Positions 1-12,300 of a stretch of DNA of 64,000 nt are shown one piece after another. The DNA comes from Zea mays (lineage: Eukaryota; Streptophyta; Magnoliopsida; Poales; Poaceae). The stretch is from contig NW_023366860.1 in NCBI RefSeq assembly GCF_902167145.1, forward strand, positions 186,001-250,000, written 5' to 3'. The notes under the pieces were generated by a model. The model was not told where the DNA came from. It searched no databases and saw only the letters and a list, made by a program, of their open reading frames with translations. Within the stretch, counting starts at the first letter, position 1. Every line of letters starts with the position of its first letter. Made by a program: the position numbers and the translations under genes.

Positions 1-1170
1 GCTGATGTTGAGCGCCTTGTTGCACGCTGCAGTACTTGTCAGAAAGCTAAGTCACGGTTGAACAACCATGGTTTGTATATGCCTTTGCCTGTTCCTACTT
101 TCCCTTGGATTGATATTTCGATGGATTTTGTTTTGGGATTGCCTAGAACTAAGAAGGGGAGGGATAGCATTTTTGTGGTTGTTGATCGATTCTCCAAAAT
201 GGCTCATTTCATACCTTGTCATAAGACTGATGATGCTAGCAATGTTGCTGAATTGTTTTTTAGAGAGATTATTCGTTTGCACGGTATTCCTAATACAATG
301 GTCTCGGATCGTGATGCCAAGTTTCTGAGTCATTTTTGGAGATCTCTGTGGAATAAATTGGGAACTAAATTGCTGTTTAGCACCACTTGTCACCCTCAGA
401 CTGATGGTCAAACTGAGGTAGTTAATTGAACTTTGTCTACCATGCTTAGGGCTGTTTTAGACAAAAATTTGAAACGTTGGGAGGATTGCTTACCTCATGT
501 TGAGTTTGCTTATAATCATGCAACACATTCTTCTACAAAGATGTGCCCTTTTCAAATTGTTTATGGTTACATTCCTTGGGCGCCTATTGCTTTGTTTTCG
601 CTTGATGCTGCGGACGCCCCACACATAGATGCTCTTGTACATGTTGAACAAATGATTAATCTCCATGAACAAACTCAACAAAACATTGCTGCTGCTAATG
701 CTAAATATCAGATTACTGGTAGTAAAGGCCGGAAACTAGTTACTTTTGAACCTGGTGATATGGTTTGGTTGCATTTGAGAAAGGATCGTTTTCCTACTTT
801 GCGTCGTTCTAAATTGATGCCTCGTGCTGCTGGTCCTTTTAAGGTACTCACCAAGATTAATGATAATGCTTATATCCTTGACCTGCCTGCGGAGTTTGGT
901 GTTTCCACTAGTTTTAATGTTGCAGATTTGAAACCGTATGCGGGAGAAGATGAGGAGTTGCCGTCGAGGACGACTTCAGTTCAAGAAGGGGAGGATGATG
1001 AGGACATCAACACCAACACGAGCACATCTACACCAGCAGCACCTTCTCCAGCCCAGGCACCATCTTCACCAGTCCAGGCGCCACCCCTTCCACTTGGGCC
1101 AGTGACTCGGGCCCGTGCAAGAGAATTGAACTACATCATGTTGTTAAAGAACGAAGGCCCGGAAGAATAG
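1..1170 (+). pseudogene. pol: CRM1-like integrase C-terminal region, broken by a stop
   Basis: Frame 1 is open from the window edge. It starts inside the H2C2 zinc finger (CSTCQKAK), then gives the integrase core with the first Asp in SMDFVLGLP, the second in VSDRDAKF and the Glu in QTEVVN. A TGA at 427-429 replaces the CGA (Arg) found in the sister copy at 41409-42877 and breaks the frame just after the catalytic Glu. Past it the frame continues through the GPY/F module (near RAAGPFKVLTKINDNAY) and across the LTR boundary at 996 to the CR-type tail GPVTRARARELNY, ending at TAG 1168-1170. There is no classical chromodomain, as expected of the CRM clade, where this tail is the proposed centromere-targeting signal. 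The stop makes a functional integrase unlikely without readthrough. Confidence 0.85.
983..995 (+). other. Polypurine tract of CRM1-like element
   Basis: AAGAAGGGGAGGA lies immediately 5' of the 3' LTR (TGATGAGGACATC) and is the expected plus-strand primer for reverse transcription. The same tract precedes the LTRs at 40841, 42703 and 58937. It is translated as part of integrase. Confidence 0.85.
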
Positions 1171-1593
1171 ACGACCAGCCCAATTGCGGCCCATAATGGA
1201 CGACCTAGGGTTGGCCGCCCCTAGGGGCTGCGCCCCCTCTCTATTTATATAGGAGCTGCGCCTCCTTTATTTTCCGAGTTTTGTTTTACGTTAGCCTTAG
1301 CTACTCTCGAACACGCGCAAATCTGCGCTGTCTTCGTGTATTCAGAACTCCACCCTCGAGTAATAGATTAGATTGCTTGCATCTTTTTCTTGTTCGTTCT
1401 TCGATTGCGCACAAGAAACGATCTTCGTGATCAGGCCGATCTCGCATCAGCAAGGTCGGTAACCACAGGGAGTTGGTTCAGCGATTGCATTGGCGCCTCG
1501 GGCTTGCTCGTCGTAGTCGGATCGCAAGGGTCATCTTCTGCCAAATCGGAATTATCTCTACTCGCCGAAAGATCGGGCACCTCAGCTACATCA
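996..1593 (+). repeat. CRM1-like 3' LTR (598 bp)
   Basis: Starts TGATGAGGACATCA after the polypurine tract and ends CTCAGCTACATCA, giving the TGA...TCA ends of CRM LTRs. The first 175 bp encode the last integrase residues, including the CR motif. A TATA-like box lies at 1242-1251. The block GAAAGATCGGGCA near the 3' end is shared with the other CRM LTR families here. Confidence 0.85.
1242..1251 (+). promoter_or_regulatory. Putative LTR TATA box
   Basis: TATTTATATA sits in the middle of the LTR just after the integrase stop, where a U3 core promoter is expected. In the two other CRM1-like LTRs the same place reads TATTTATCCA, so the box is weakened there. Confidence 0.5.
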
Positions 1594-4365
1594 CACAACA
1601 TAACCAAGAAACGAAACTCGATCGGTGCAAAATGTGCACTTCTCAAGGTTACCAAATAAACGTGCATCTCGTAAAGCATTAAAAACAGCACGCATGTGAT
1701 CAACATGTTCATCCATAGATTTGTTGTAGATCAATATGTCATCAAAGTATACTACCACAAATTTTCCAATGAAGGCACGCAAAACCTCGTTCATTAATCT
1801 CATGAAAGTGCTAGGTGCATTAGTTAACCCAAAAGGCATGACTAACCACTCATACAATCCGAACTTAGTTTTGAAAGCAGTTTTCCATTCATCTCCCAAT
1901 TTCATACGAATCTGGTGGTACCCACTACGCAAATCAACTTTAGAAAAGACGATGGCACCACTCAATTCATCAAGCATATCATCTAAACGTGGAATAGGGT
2001 GTCGATACCGTATCGTGATATTATTAATAGCCCTACAATCAACACACATACGCCATGTTCCGTCTTTTTTAGGCACTAAAATAACCGGAACAGCACACGG
2101 ACTAAGAGACTCACGCACGTAACCTTTGTCGAGTAGTTCTTGCACTTGTCGCTGAATTTCTTTTGTTTCCTCTGGATTTGTCCTATATGGCGCACGATTC
2201 GGCAAAGATACACCAGGAATAAGATCAATTTGGTGCTCAATCCCTCGTATAGGTGGCAGCCCCTCTGGTATCTCACTTGGAAATACATCAGAATACTCCT
2301 GCAAAATGTTAGTAATAACAGGAGGCAAAGAATGCTAAATATCTTGAATTGAAATCAAAGCATCCTTGCATACCAAGGCGTAGGCAACAGTAGTGGAAGC
2401 AAATAATTCATTAACATCAGTTTTTGTCGCAAGCAAGCAATGTCCTTTCAATTTTACCCCATCTTTGTTATTACCAACAGCTTTAATATTCTTGTTGTTC
2501 TCAGTTTTAGCTTTGGTAGCTTTAGCAACATCATCACGCACAATAGCCTCAGGGGACATGGGAAGCAAAATAATTTTCTTATCATGGTGTATGAGAGAAT
2601 ATTGATTTGATCTACCATGATGCATACAATCTGAATCAAATTGCCATGGTCTACCTAGCAGAATATTACAAGCATCCATAGGCACAACATCACAGTCAAC
2701 AACATCACGATATGAACCAATAGCAAAATTAATTCGTACCAGCTTGGTTACCTTGACCTTACCACTATTGTTAAGCCATTGAATGTGATATGGATGCGGG
2801 TGCGGTTTGGTCATAAGTGCAAGCTTCTCCACCATGTCGCTGCTAGCCAAGTTGTTGCAGCTACCGCCAACAATGATCAAACGACATGAACGCTCCTTAA
2901 TGACACACTTTGTTTGAAACAACGTATGTCGCTGATTCTGCTCTGCCTTCTCCATTTGTGCACTAAGCACACGCTGTACAATGAGGCTCTCATAATGCTC
3001 TGCATCATCTGCACCAATCTGTTCTTCGGGTGGTTCCTTAGTGCCTGCATCATCAGCCGCAAGCAAAGCAAGTGTAGCTTCATCCAAATCACTAGCAGAG
3101 GAATACCCACCATCGTCTTTTACCACCAAAACACGCTGATTAGGACAATCACGCTGCACGTGTCCATAGCCCTTGCATCGATAACACAGAACATCTCTTG
3201 TTCTACCCGTGGAGGCTACTGAAGAGGCACTACCTGCTGGTTTCTGGGCAGATTTGGTTGCTGAATTTGTGGAAGATGCACGTGGTTTGTCGCCGGAGGA
3301 AGGCGGGGGTGCTGGTCGACTTGGCGAGGGAGTTGGTGCTGGTGTACGGCCGGTCATGGACGTAGTCGTGCGCTGTTGCCATGGTGTAGATTTTCCTGCA
3401 GAAACATTAGACCTTGCACTAGCACGTCGTCCCTGCACTTCCCTTTCAGCTTTGCAAGCAAGATGAAACAATCGGGTTACATTAGCATAATCTTTATAAG
3501 CAAGGATGTCCTGAATTTCCCTATTTAACCCGCCCAAAAATCTAGCCATAGCAGATTCCTCACCCTCCTCTATGTTACAACGCAGCATACCCATTTGTAA
3601 TTCCTGATAATATTCTTCTACACTTTTAGTACCCTGTCTCAATTGTTGCAACTTGTTTAACATATCACGTGCATAATAAGAAGGAACAAATCTAGCCCGC
3701 ATGACCCGTTTCAACGCATCCCAAGTTTGTGGCATGTTATTAGGATTCTTCTTACCATGTTCTATCCACCAAACAGAAGCAAAATCAGTAAACTCACTAG
3801 TAGCAGCTCTAACCCGCGCATTCTCAGGAAATTCATGGCATGCAAACTTTTGATCAACCGCAATCTCCCAAGTAATGTAAGCATCAGGGTCATATTTACC
3901 ATCAAAAGGAGGTATTTTAAATTTAACCTTACTAAAAGCATCATCATTACCATGTACCTCACGTCGGCGAAAACCACCCATACCTCTACGGTTAGTACGT
4001 AGTCGCCGGCGATTAGGTGCTTCTTGGTCATCTTGTTCAGTATCAGCAACATAGTCATCCCAGTTACCTTCAGCGCCCTCATCACGCCCACCATTGGTAT
4101 TAGCATGCATCTCATCAAATCGCCTCAAGAGTGCGACAAGGCTCTTGTCAATATGAGCAACTATCATTTCCATATTTGCAAGTTTGGTGTTTGTGTCGAT
4201 CTGTGTGGCCTCCAATTGCCCCATCTTTTCATTCGTCACCTGCATGTCATTATCAAGGCCTTCCATGTGCGTTTTCACCAGCCTTACAAAGTGTTGTATG
4301 ATACCCTTGGTGCGAGGAGAGTGTGGTATATTACGAGAAGCATCATCAACCTCCAATCCTGCCAT
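1594..4365 (-). pseudogene. gag-pol: CRM2-like gag-pol, 5' part, inactivated
   Basis: The frame starts at ATG 4365 (MAGLEVDDASRNIPHSPRTK). It covers a Retrotrans_gag-type domain (about residues 150-310, with [18 protein letters not shown] and [10 protein letters not shown]), a proline/serine-rich linker, a CCHC zinc knuckle ([15 protein letters not shown]), an aspartic protease and RT up to [13 protein letters not shown] and SFLGYVV. Two lesions are visible. TAG at 2337-2335 separates gag-protease from RT, where the other copy has CAG. In the protease active site the Asp of DGGS is Val (codon 2871-2869). The frame ends at the junction with the CRM1 LTR, so RNase H and integrase are missing here. 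Confidence 0.9.
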
Positions 4366-5366
4366 GGTTAGACAAACAGAGGCAACAAGAAAAAAAACGT
4401 GAAGGAATAAAAACTCTACAACTATTAGGATGTAGCTACTGTAAGGCGCTCACTCTCAACCTGCCACACAAGCTCTTACCAATTCTTACCTTGCACAACA
4501 GGAGGGGTCAGCAACCAACAAGTCTGCAACCGTGGAATAAGTGTATCGGTGCCGCAACAACACGACCTGTCAAACTGTAGTCGAAATATGTAGAGTTGTA
4601 GGTGGGCTGAAGCAAGGAATACACTAGTACCACGTTAGTTACAAAAGCAAGCTGAATAATCGTTCAACGGTGGTACTGTGCTGGTCCTAGGCTAAACCAT
4701 GCTAGAGACGTGAGCCTAGGCACAAAGGTAGTCACTGAAAAAGAACAACTAGCACAGCACAAAGAGAAACAACAAATTTAGAGATTCAGCCCCCTTCTTC
4801 TTCTTTTCCTTTTTTTTCTTTTCTATTCTTTTTTTTCTTCTTCTTCTGTTTTTTTTGCAGGGACCTAAAACCCTTTTTTTCACTATGACAACCCAAACAA
4901 TAAAGATATTGCTAACAGCCCCTTTAAATCAGATTTAACAAATCTTGTTAATATAGAAAGTCCAGAAATCTCTACAATGATTGCGGAGCGCTCAGAATGA
5001 GTTTTGAGAAAAGGTCAGATCCGTTGGAAAGAAGATAAGATAAGCTTTCCAGATTGTATTTAAACTTCCAAATCGGACATGAGATGTATCCGTGGTGGCA
5101 AAAAAGAACCAGAGATGTTTATGGTGATGGTGGATCTCGTGGTGACCAAAACGTGGTAGAACTCAAAACTCTAAAGGAATAAACTAAGACCAGCAACTCG
5201 ACACAACCGATGCAACCAAAAACTCAACAAGCCCTAACTAAGTAGTACTAGTAAATGCTCAATGGTTTATAGGATTGCGGTAAAACTAATCTACTATTTT
5301 TTTGGCTTTTTCTGGACTATAAGAGATAAGAAAACAGCGAAGAAAAGTAAATCTCTCACCGATAAA
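4366..5366 (-). other. CRM2 untranslated leader (left copy)
   Basis: About 1 kb between the primer site and the gag ATG with no convincing coding content. It contains a long pyrimidine tract on the plus strand (about 4791-4860), hence purine-rich in the element's sense, and a block around 4600-4700 that recurs in the leader of the CRM4-like element. Packaging or translation signals are expected in such a leader, but I cannot locate them. Confidence 0.6.
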
Positions 5367-5382
5367 CCTTGCTCTGGTACCA
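5367..5382 (-). other. Primer binding site, CRM2 left copy
   Basis: The minus strand reads TGGTACCAGAGCAAGG two bases inside the 5' LTR. This matches the 3' end of plant initiator tRNA-Met (TGGTATCAGAGC...) with one T-to-C change; the full-length copy has the perfect version at 52254-52239. Confidence 0.85.
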
Positions 5383-5384
5383 AC

Positions 5385-6314
5385 TGATGTGCACCCGTTG
5401 GGTGATTGCCCGATCTTTCGATGAGAGGGTGTGGAATAACTCGATTGGGGAAGGAGACGACGTTCACGGCCCGACTACAGCCTTCCAAAGACGCTGCGCC
5501 TTAGCAACCGATACACCACCTCCTATGGCTGTCACGATCTTGTGGAGCGTGACACCCTGGCCACTAGGGCACTCGTCCTGCAAGCAATCGAAGAACTAGC
5601 AAGAACAAGTAGAACAAGTACTGAATTACCAGATCTAAATGTAGGTTTCAAAATCAAACTCCAATATGGTGGGGTTCCGAAGACAAGAAGACGGGTGGCT
5701 GAACCAGCACGCACGCTTACAAGCAAGTAGCGAGAGCTAAACTTGATCTAAACAAAACCCGCTGTTCTTGATGGCGGCTAGGGGGTTTATAAACATGGGA
5801 GGACGACCACAAGGGTATTGGGGTCGTGCTGCAACCCTAGGATGCGTCCCTAATGGACCTAACTTGATACACGACCCATTGGGCCAAAATAGGGTGACGC
5901 AGCACCATGGGCAGAAAAGGCAGGAAATGTCTCGGTAAGAAAACAATGATTACGGCGGCCTCAGAACAGGTATGACTATAATTCCGGATCCATATGAAAG
6001 TAGACTTGATAAGCTTTCCATGTTGTGCTTGAACATTCCAATCCGAGCCCGCATCTGATCGTGGTGACCGTCACAAGTTGGTGTTCTTCTGCAGTCCGAA
6101 TCCAGCATGTTCAAATCCTTTTCCCTTTCGGTCTTCTCCCTGGTTCCTAAGCAAAACAAGAGTGCACGTGTCTCCATGGTCTAAATATGATGGACATGAA
6201 CTCAAGAGTGTAATCACCTGATGGTTGAGTTGACGAGCACGAGCACGAGTAATGGGACCAGAAATTGGTACTTGTATTGGCATAGATGTATCAGTAGTGT
6301 GGATGTCTTCATCA
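5385..6314 (-). repeat. CRM2-like 5' LTR, left copy (930 bp)
   Basis: In element sense it runs from TGATGAAGACATCC (6314) to GGGTGCACATCA (5385). Being an LTR it also carries the integrase tail coding segment with CR motif GPITRARARQLNHQV (around 6270-6220). A TATA-like TTTATAAA lies at 5793-5786. Near the 3' end is the conserved GAAAGATCGGGCA block. Confidence 0.85.
5786..5793 (-). promoter_or_regulatory. Putative CRM2 LTR TATA box
   Basis: TTTATAAA is palindromic, so strand is assigned from element orientation. It lies in the middle of the LTR at the same relative position as 45999-46006 and 52657-52664 in the other CRM2 LTRs. Confidence 0.45.
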
Positions 6315-7158
6315 GGAATGGGTGACGTGCGGCAACGAAATTGCGCGAAATCAACCCAGACATGAGTTTTGGACCTAAATTAGTGGATTGGGCATGTTCG
6401 TTGCGAAAAACGAAGAAATGGTTCCGGTGGCAAAAACTCGTGCTATGTATGCACCCCGATACCCGATTTCGGAATGGGTGACGTGCGGCAACGGAATTGC
6501 AAGAAAACAACCCAAACATGAGTTTTGGACCTAAAGTAGTGGAGTGGGCATGTTCGTTGCGAAAAACGAAGAAATGATTCCGGTGGCAAAAACTCGTGCT
6601 TTGTATGCACCCAATACCCGTTTTCGGAATGGGTGACGTGCGGCAACGAAATTGCACAAAAGCACCCCAAACATGAGTTTTGGACCTAAAGTTGTGGATT
6701 GGGCATGTTCGTTGCGAAAGATGAAGAAATGGTTCCGGTGACAAAAACCCGTGCTTTGTATGCACCCGATACCCGTTTTCGGAATGGGTGACGTGCGACA
6801 ACAAAATTGCGCGAAATCAACCCCAAACATGAGTTTTGGACCTAAAGTAGTGGAGTGGGCATGTTCGTTGCGAAAAACGAAGCAATGGTTCCGGTGGCAA
6901 AAACTTGTGCTTTGTATGCACCCGATACCCGTTTTCGGAATGGGTGACGTGCGACAACGAAATTGCGCGAAATCAACCCAAACATGAGTTTTGGACCTAA
7001 ATTAGTGGATTGGGCATGTTCGTTGCGAAAAACGAAGAAATGGTTCCGGTGGCAAAAACTCGTGCTTTGTATGCACCCCGATACCCGTTTTCGGAATGGG
7101 TGACGTGCGTCAACGGAATTGCGTGAAAACAACCCAAACTTGAGTTTTGGACCTAAAG

Positions 7159-8243
7159 TAGTGGAGTGGGCATGTTCGTTGTGAAAAACGAAGAAATGGT
7201 TCCGGTGGCAAAAACTCGTGCTTTGTATGCACCTGATACCTGTTTTTGGAATGGGTGACGTGTTGCAACGAAATTGCGCGAAATCAACCCAAACATGAGT
7301 TTTGGACCTAAATTAGTGCATTGGGCATGTTCGTTGAGAAAAACGAAGAAATGGTTCCGGTGGCAAAAACTCGTGCTTTGTATGCACCCCGATACCCGTT
7401 TTCGGAATGGGTGACGTGCCGCAACGAAATTGCGCGAACCACCCCAAACATGAGTTTTGGACCTAAAGTAGTGGATTGGGCATGTTCGTTGCGAAAATCG
7501 AAGAAACGGTTCCGGTGGCAAAAACTCGTGCTTTGTATGCACCCGATACCTGTTTTTGGAATGGGTGACGCGTTGCAACGAAATTGCGCGAAATCAACCC
7601 AAACATGAGTTTTGGACCTAAATTAGTGGATTGGGCATGTTCGTTGAGAAAAACGAAGAAATGGTTCCGGTGGCAAAAACTCGTGCTTTGTATGCACCCC
7701 GATACCCGTTTTCGGAATGGGTGACGTGCCGCAACGAAATTGCGCGAAACCACCCCAAACATGAGTTTTGGACCTAAAGTAGTGGATTGGGCATGTTCGT
7801 TGCGAAAATCGAAGAAACGGTTCCGGTGGCAAAAACTCGTGCTTTGTATGCACCCCGATACCCGTTTTCGGAATGGGTGACGTGCGGCAACGAAATTGTG
7901 CGAAATGATCCCAAACATGAGTTTTGGACCTAAAGTAGTGGAATGGGCATGTTCGTTGCAAAAAACGAAGAAATGGTTTCGGTGGCAAAAACTGAGTTTG
8001 TATGCACCTGATACCCGTTTTCGGAATGGGTGACGTGCGGCAACGGAATTGCGCGAAAACAACCCAAACATGAGTTTTGGACCTAAAGTAGTGGAGTGGG
8101 CATGTTCGTTGCGAAAAACGAAGAAATGGTTCCGGTGGCAAAAACTCGTGCTTTGTATGCACCCTATACCCGTTTTCGGTATGGGTGACGTGCGGTAACG
8201 AAATTGCGCGAAATAAACCCAAACATGAGTTTTGGACCTAAAT
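7159..8243 (+). repeat. CentC 7-monomer unit, first tandem copy (1,085 bp)
   Basis: Seven monomers repeated directly at 8244-9328 with only a handful of differences. Markers shared at the same offset include TTGTGAAAAACG, GTGTTGCAACG, a monomer with GCGAACCACCCC lacking one A, and one ACTGAGTTTG monomer. The left breakpoint lies in or just before TAGTGGAG. Confidence 0.85.
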
Positions 8244-9328
8244 TAGTGGAGTGGGCATGTTCGTTGTGAAAAACGAAGAAATGGTTCCGGTGGCAAAAAC
8301 TCGTGCTTTGTATGCACCTGATACCTGTTTTTGGAATGGGTGACGTGTTGCAACGAAATTGCGCGAAATCAACCCAAACATGAGTTTTGGACCTAAATTA
8401 GTGCATTGGGCATGTTCGTTGAGAAAAACGAAGAAATGGTTCCGGTGGCAAAAACTCGTGCTTTGTATGCACCCCGATACCCGTTTTCGGAATGGGTGAC
8501 GTGCCGCAACGAAATTGCGCGAACCACCCCAAACATGAGTTTTGGACCTAAAGTAGTGGATTGGGCATGTTCGTTGCGAAAATCGAAGAAACGGTTCCGG
8601 TGGCAAAAACTCGTGCTTTGTATGCACCCGATACCTGTTTTTGGAATGGGTGACGCGTTGCAACGAAATTGCGCGAAATCAACCCAAACATGAGTTTTGG
8701 ACCTAAATTAGTGGATTGGGCATGTTCGTTGAGAAAAACGAAGAAATGGTTCCGGTGGCAAAAACTCGTGCTTTGTATGCACCCCGATACCCGTTTTCGG
8801 AATGGGTGACGTGCCGCAACGAAATTGCGCGAAACCACCCCAAACATGAGTTTTGGACCTAAAGTAGTGGATTGGGCATGTTCGTTACGAAAATCGAAGA
8901 AACGGTTCCGGTGGCAAAAACTCGTGCTTTGTATGCACCCCGATACCCGTTTTCGGAATGGGTGACGTGCGGCAACGAAATTGTGCGAAATGATCCCAAA
9001 CATGAGTTTTGGACCTAAAGTAGTGGATTGGGCATGTTCGTTGCAAAAAACGAAGAAATGGTTTCGGTGGCAAAAACTGAGTTTGTATGCACCTGATACC
9101 CGTTTTCGGAATGGGTGACGTGCGGCAACGGAATTGCGCGAAAACAACCCAAACATGAGTTTTGGACCTAAAGTAGTGGAGTGGGCATGTTCGTTGCGAA
9201 AAACGAAGAAATGGTTCCGGTGGCAAAAACTCGTGCTTTGTATGCACCCTATACCCGTTTTCGGTATGGGTGACGTGCGGTAACGAAATTGCACGAAATA
9301 AACCCAAACATGAGTTTTGGACCTAAAT
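8244..9328 (+). repeat. CentC 7-monomer unit, second tandem copy (1,085 bp)
   Basis: Near-identical to the preceding 1,085 bp. It diverges from it at about 9330, where GGATTGGGC replaces GGAGTGGGC. Confidence 0.85.
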
Positions 9329-12300
9329 TAGTGGATTGGGCATGTTCGTTACGAAAAACGAAGAAATGGTTCCGGTGGCAAAAACTCGTGCTTTGTATGC
9401 ACCCCGATACCCGTTTTCGGAATGCGTGACGTGCGGCAACGAAATTGCGCGAAAGCACCCCAAACATGAGTTTAGGACCTAAAGTAGTGGATTGGGCATG
9501 TTCGTTGCGAAAAATGAAGAAATGGTTCCGGTGGCAAACACTCGTGCTTTGTATGCACCCGATACCCGTTTTCGGAATGGGTGACGTGCGGCAACGAAAT
9601 TGCGCGAAATCAACCCAAACATGAGTTTTGGACCTAAAGTAGTGGATTGGGCATGATCGTTGCGAAAAACGAAGAAATGGTTCCGGTGGCAAAAACTCGT
9701 GCTTTGTATGCACCCGATACCCGTTTTCGGAATGGGTGACGTGCGGCAACGAAATTGCGCGAAATCAACCCAAACATGAGTTTTGGACCTAAAGTAGTGG
9801 AGTGGGCATGTTCGTTGCGAAAAACGAAGAAATGGTTCCGGTGGCAAAAACTCGTGCTTTGTATGCACCCGATACCCGTTTTCGGAATGGGTGACGTGCG
9901 GCAACGAAATTGCGCGAAATCAACCCAAACATGAGTTTTGGACCTAAATTAGTTGATTGGGCATGTTCGTTGCGAAAAACAAAGAAATGGTTCCGGTGGC
10001 AAAAACTCGTGCTTTGTATGCACCCCGATACCCGTTTTCGGAATGGGTGACGTGCGGCAACGGAATTGCGCGAAAACAACCCAAACATGAGTTTTGGACC
10101 TAAAGTAGTGGAGTGGGCATGTTCGTTGCGAAAAACGAAGAAATGGTTCCGGTGGCAAAAACTCGTGCTTTGTATGCACCCGATAACCGTTTTCGGAATG
10201 GGTGACATGCTGCAACGAAATTGCGCGAAATCAACCCAAACATGAGTTTTGGCCCTAAATTAGTGGATTGGGCATGTTCGTTGCGAAAAACAAATAAATG
10301 GTTCCGGTGGCAAAAACTCGTGCTTTGTATGCACCCCGATACCCGTTTTCGGAATGGGTGACGTGCCGCAACGAAATTGCGCGAAAACACCCCAAACATG
10401 AGTTTAGGACCTAAAGTAGTGGATTGGGCATGTTCGTTGCGAAAAATGAAGAAATGGTTCCGGTGGCAAAAACTCATGCTTTGTATGCACCCCGATACCC
10501 GTTTTCGGAAGGGGTGACGTGCTGCAACGAAATTGCACGAAACCACCCCAAACATGAGTTTTGGACCAAAAGTAGTGGATTGGGCATGTTCGATGCGAAA
10601 ATCGAAGAAACGGTTCCGGTGGCAAAAACTCGTGCTTTGTATGCACCCCGATACCCATTTTCGGAATGGGTGACGTGCGGCAACGAAATTGTGCGAAACG
10701 ATCCCAAACATGAGTTTTGGACCTAAAGTAGTGGATTGGGCATGTTCGTTGCAAAAAACGAAGAAATGGTTTCGGTGGCAAAAACTGAGTTTGTATGCAC
10801 CCGATACCCGTTTTCGGAATGGGTGACGTGTGGCAACGGAATTGCGCGAAAACAACCCAAACATGAGTTTTGGACCTAAAGTAGTGGAGTGGGCATGTTC
10901 GTTGCGAAAAACGAAGAAATGGTTCCGGTGGCAAAAACTCGTGCTTTGTATGCACCCGATACCCGTTTTCGTAATGGGTGACGTGCGGCAACGAAATTGC
11001 GCGAAATCAACCCAAACATGAGTTTTGGACCTAAATTAGTGGATTGGGCATGTTCGTTGCGAAAAACTAAGAAATGGTTCCGGTGACAAAAACTCGTGCT
11101 TTGTATGCACCCCAATACCCGTTTTCGGAATGGGTGACGCGCGGCAACGGAATTGCGCGAAAACAACCCAAACTTGAGTTTTGGACCTAAAGTAGTGGAG
11201 TGGGCATGTTCATTGAGAAAAACGAAGAAATGGTTCCGGTGGCAAAAACTCGTGCTTTGAATGCACCCGATACCCGTTTTCGGAATGGGTGACGTGCTGC
11301 AACGAAATTGCGCGAAATCAACCCAAACATGAGTTTTGGACCTAACATAGTGGATTGGGCATGTTCGTTGCGAAAAACGAAGAAATGGTTCCGGTGGCAA
11401 AAACTCGTGCTTTGTATGCACCCCGATACCCGTTTTCGGAATGGGTGACGTGCCGCAACGAAATTGCGCGAAAACACCCCAAACATGAGTTTAGGACATA
11501 AAGTAGTGGATTGGACATGTTCGTTGCGAAAAATGAAGAAATGGTTCCGGTGGCAAAAGCTCATGCTTTGTATGCACCCCGATATCCGTTTTCGGAAGGG
11601 GTGACGTGCGGCAACAAAATTGCGCGAAACCACCCCAAACATGAGTTTTGGACCAAAAGTAGTGGATTGGGCATCTTCGTTGCGAAAATCGAAGAAACGG
11701 TTCCGGTGGCAAAAACTCATGCTTTGTATGCACCCCGATACCCGTTTTCGGAAGGGGTGACGTGCGGCAACGAAATTGCACGAAACCACCCCAAACATGA
11801 GTTTTGGACCAAAAGTAGTGGATTGGGCATGTTCGTTGCGAAAATCGAAGAAACGGTTCCGCTGGCAAAAACTCGTGCTTTGTATGCACCCTGATACCCA
11901 TTTTCGGAATGGGTGACGTGCGGCAACGAAATTGTGCGAAACGATCCCAAACATGAGTTTTGGACCTAAAGTAGTGGATTGGGCATGTTCGTTGCAAAAA
12001 ATGAAGAAATGGTTTCGGTGGCAAAAACTGAGTTTGTATGCACCCGATACCCGTTTTCGGAATGCGTGACGTGCGGCAACGGAATTACGCGAAAACAACC
12101 CAAACATGAGTTTTGGACCTAAAGTAGTGGATTGGGCATGTTCGTTGCGAAAAACTAAGAAATGGTTCCGGTGACAAAAACTCGTGCTTTGTATGCACCC
12201 TGATACCCATTTTCGGAATGGGTGACGTGCGGCAACGAAATTGTGCGAAACGATCCCAAACATGAGTTTTGGACCTAAAGTAGTGGATTGGGCATGTTCG

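Larger units (their letters stand above)
1..1593 (+). mobile_element. CRM1-like centromeric retrotransposon, 3' part
   Basis: 3' end of a Ty3/gypsy chromovirus of the CRM clade, running in from the left window edge. It comprises the integrase C-terminal half, a polypurine tract and a complete 3' LTR ending at 1593. The LTR end is followed directly by minus-strand RT sequence of a CRM2-like element, cut at a point where the full-length CRM2 at 45599-53185 reads on without a break. The simplest reading is that this element inserted into CRM2 and that both 5' parts lie outside the window; the predicted 5 bp target duplication would be CACAA. It is very similar to the fragment at 41716-42967. CRM1 rather than CRM3 is a judgement from memory. 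Confidence 0.8.
1594..6314 (-). mobile_element. CRM2-like element, 5' part (left copy)
   Basis: On the minus strand the order is 5' LTR (6314-5385), tRNA-Met-type primer site, leader, gag, protease and RT, cut at 1594. The LTR edge at 6314/6315 abuts CentC at GGAATGGGTGACG, so this copy inserted into the satellite between CGTTTTC and GGAAT, and GGAAT is the predicted target duplication. The 3' half is absent from the window because CRM1 interrupts it. It differs at many sites from the full-length copy at 45599-53185, so it is an independent insertion. Confidence 0.85.

Noticed and set aside
52..411. 119-codon minus-strand frame, also at 41759-42118
   Set aside because: Shadow of the CRM1 integrase core on the other strand.
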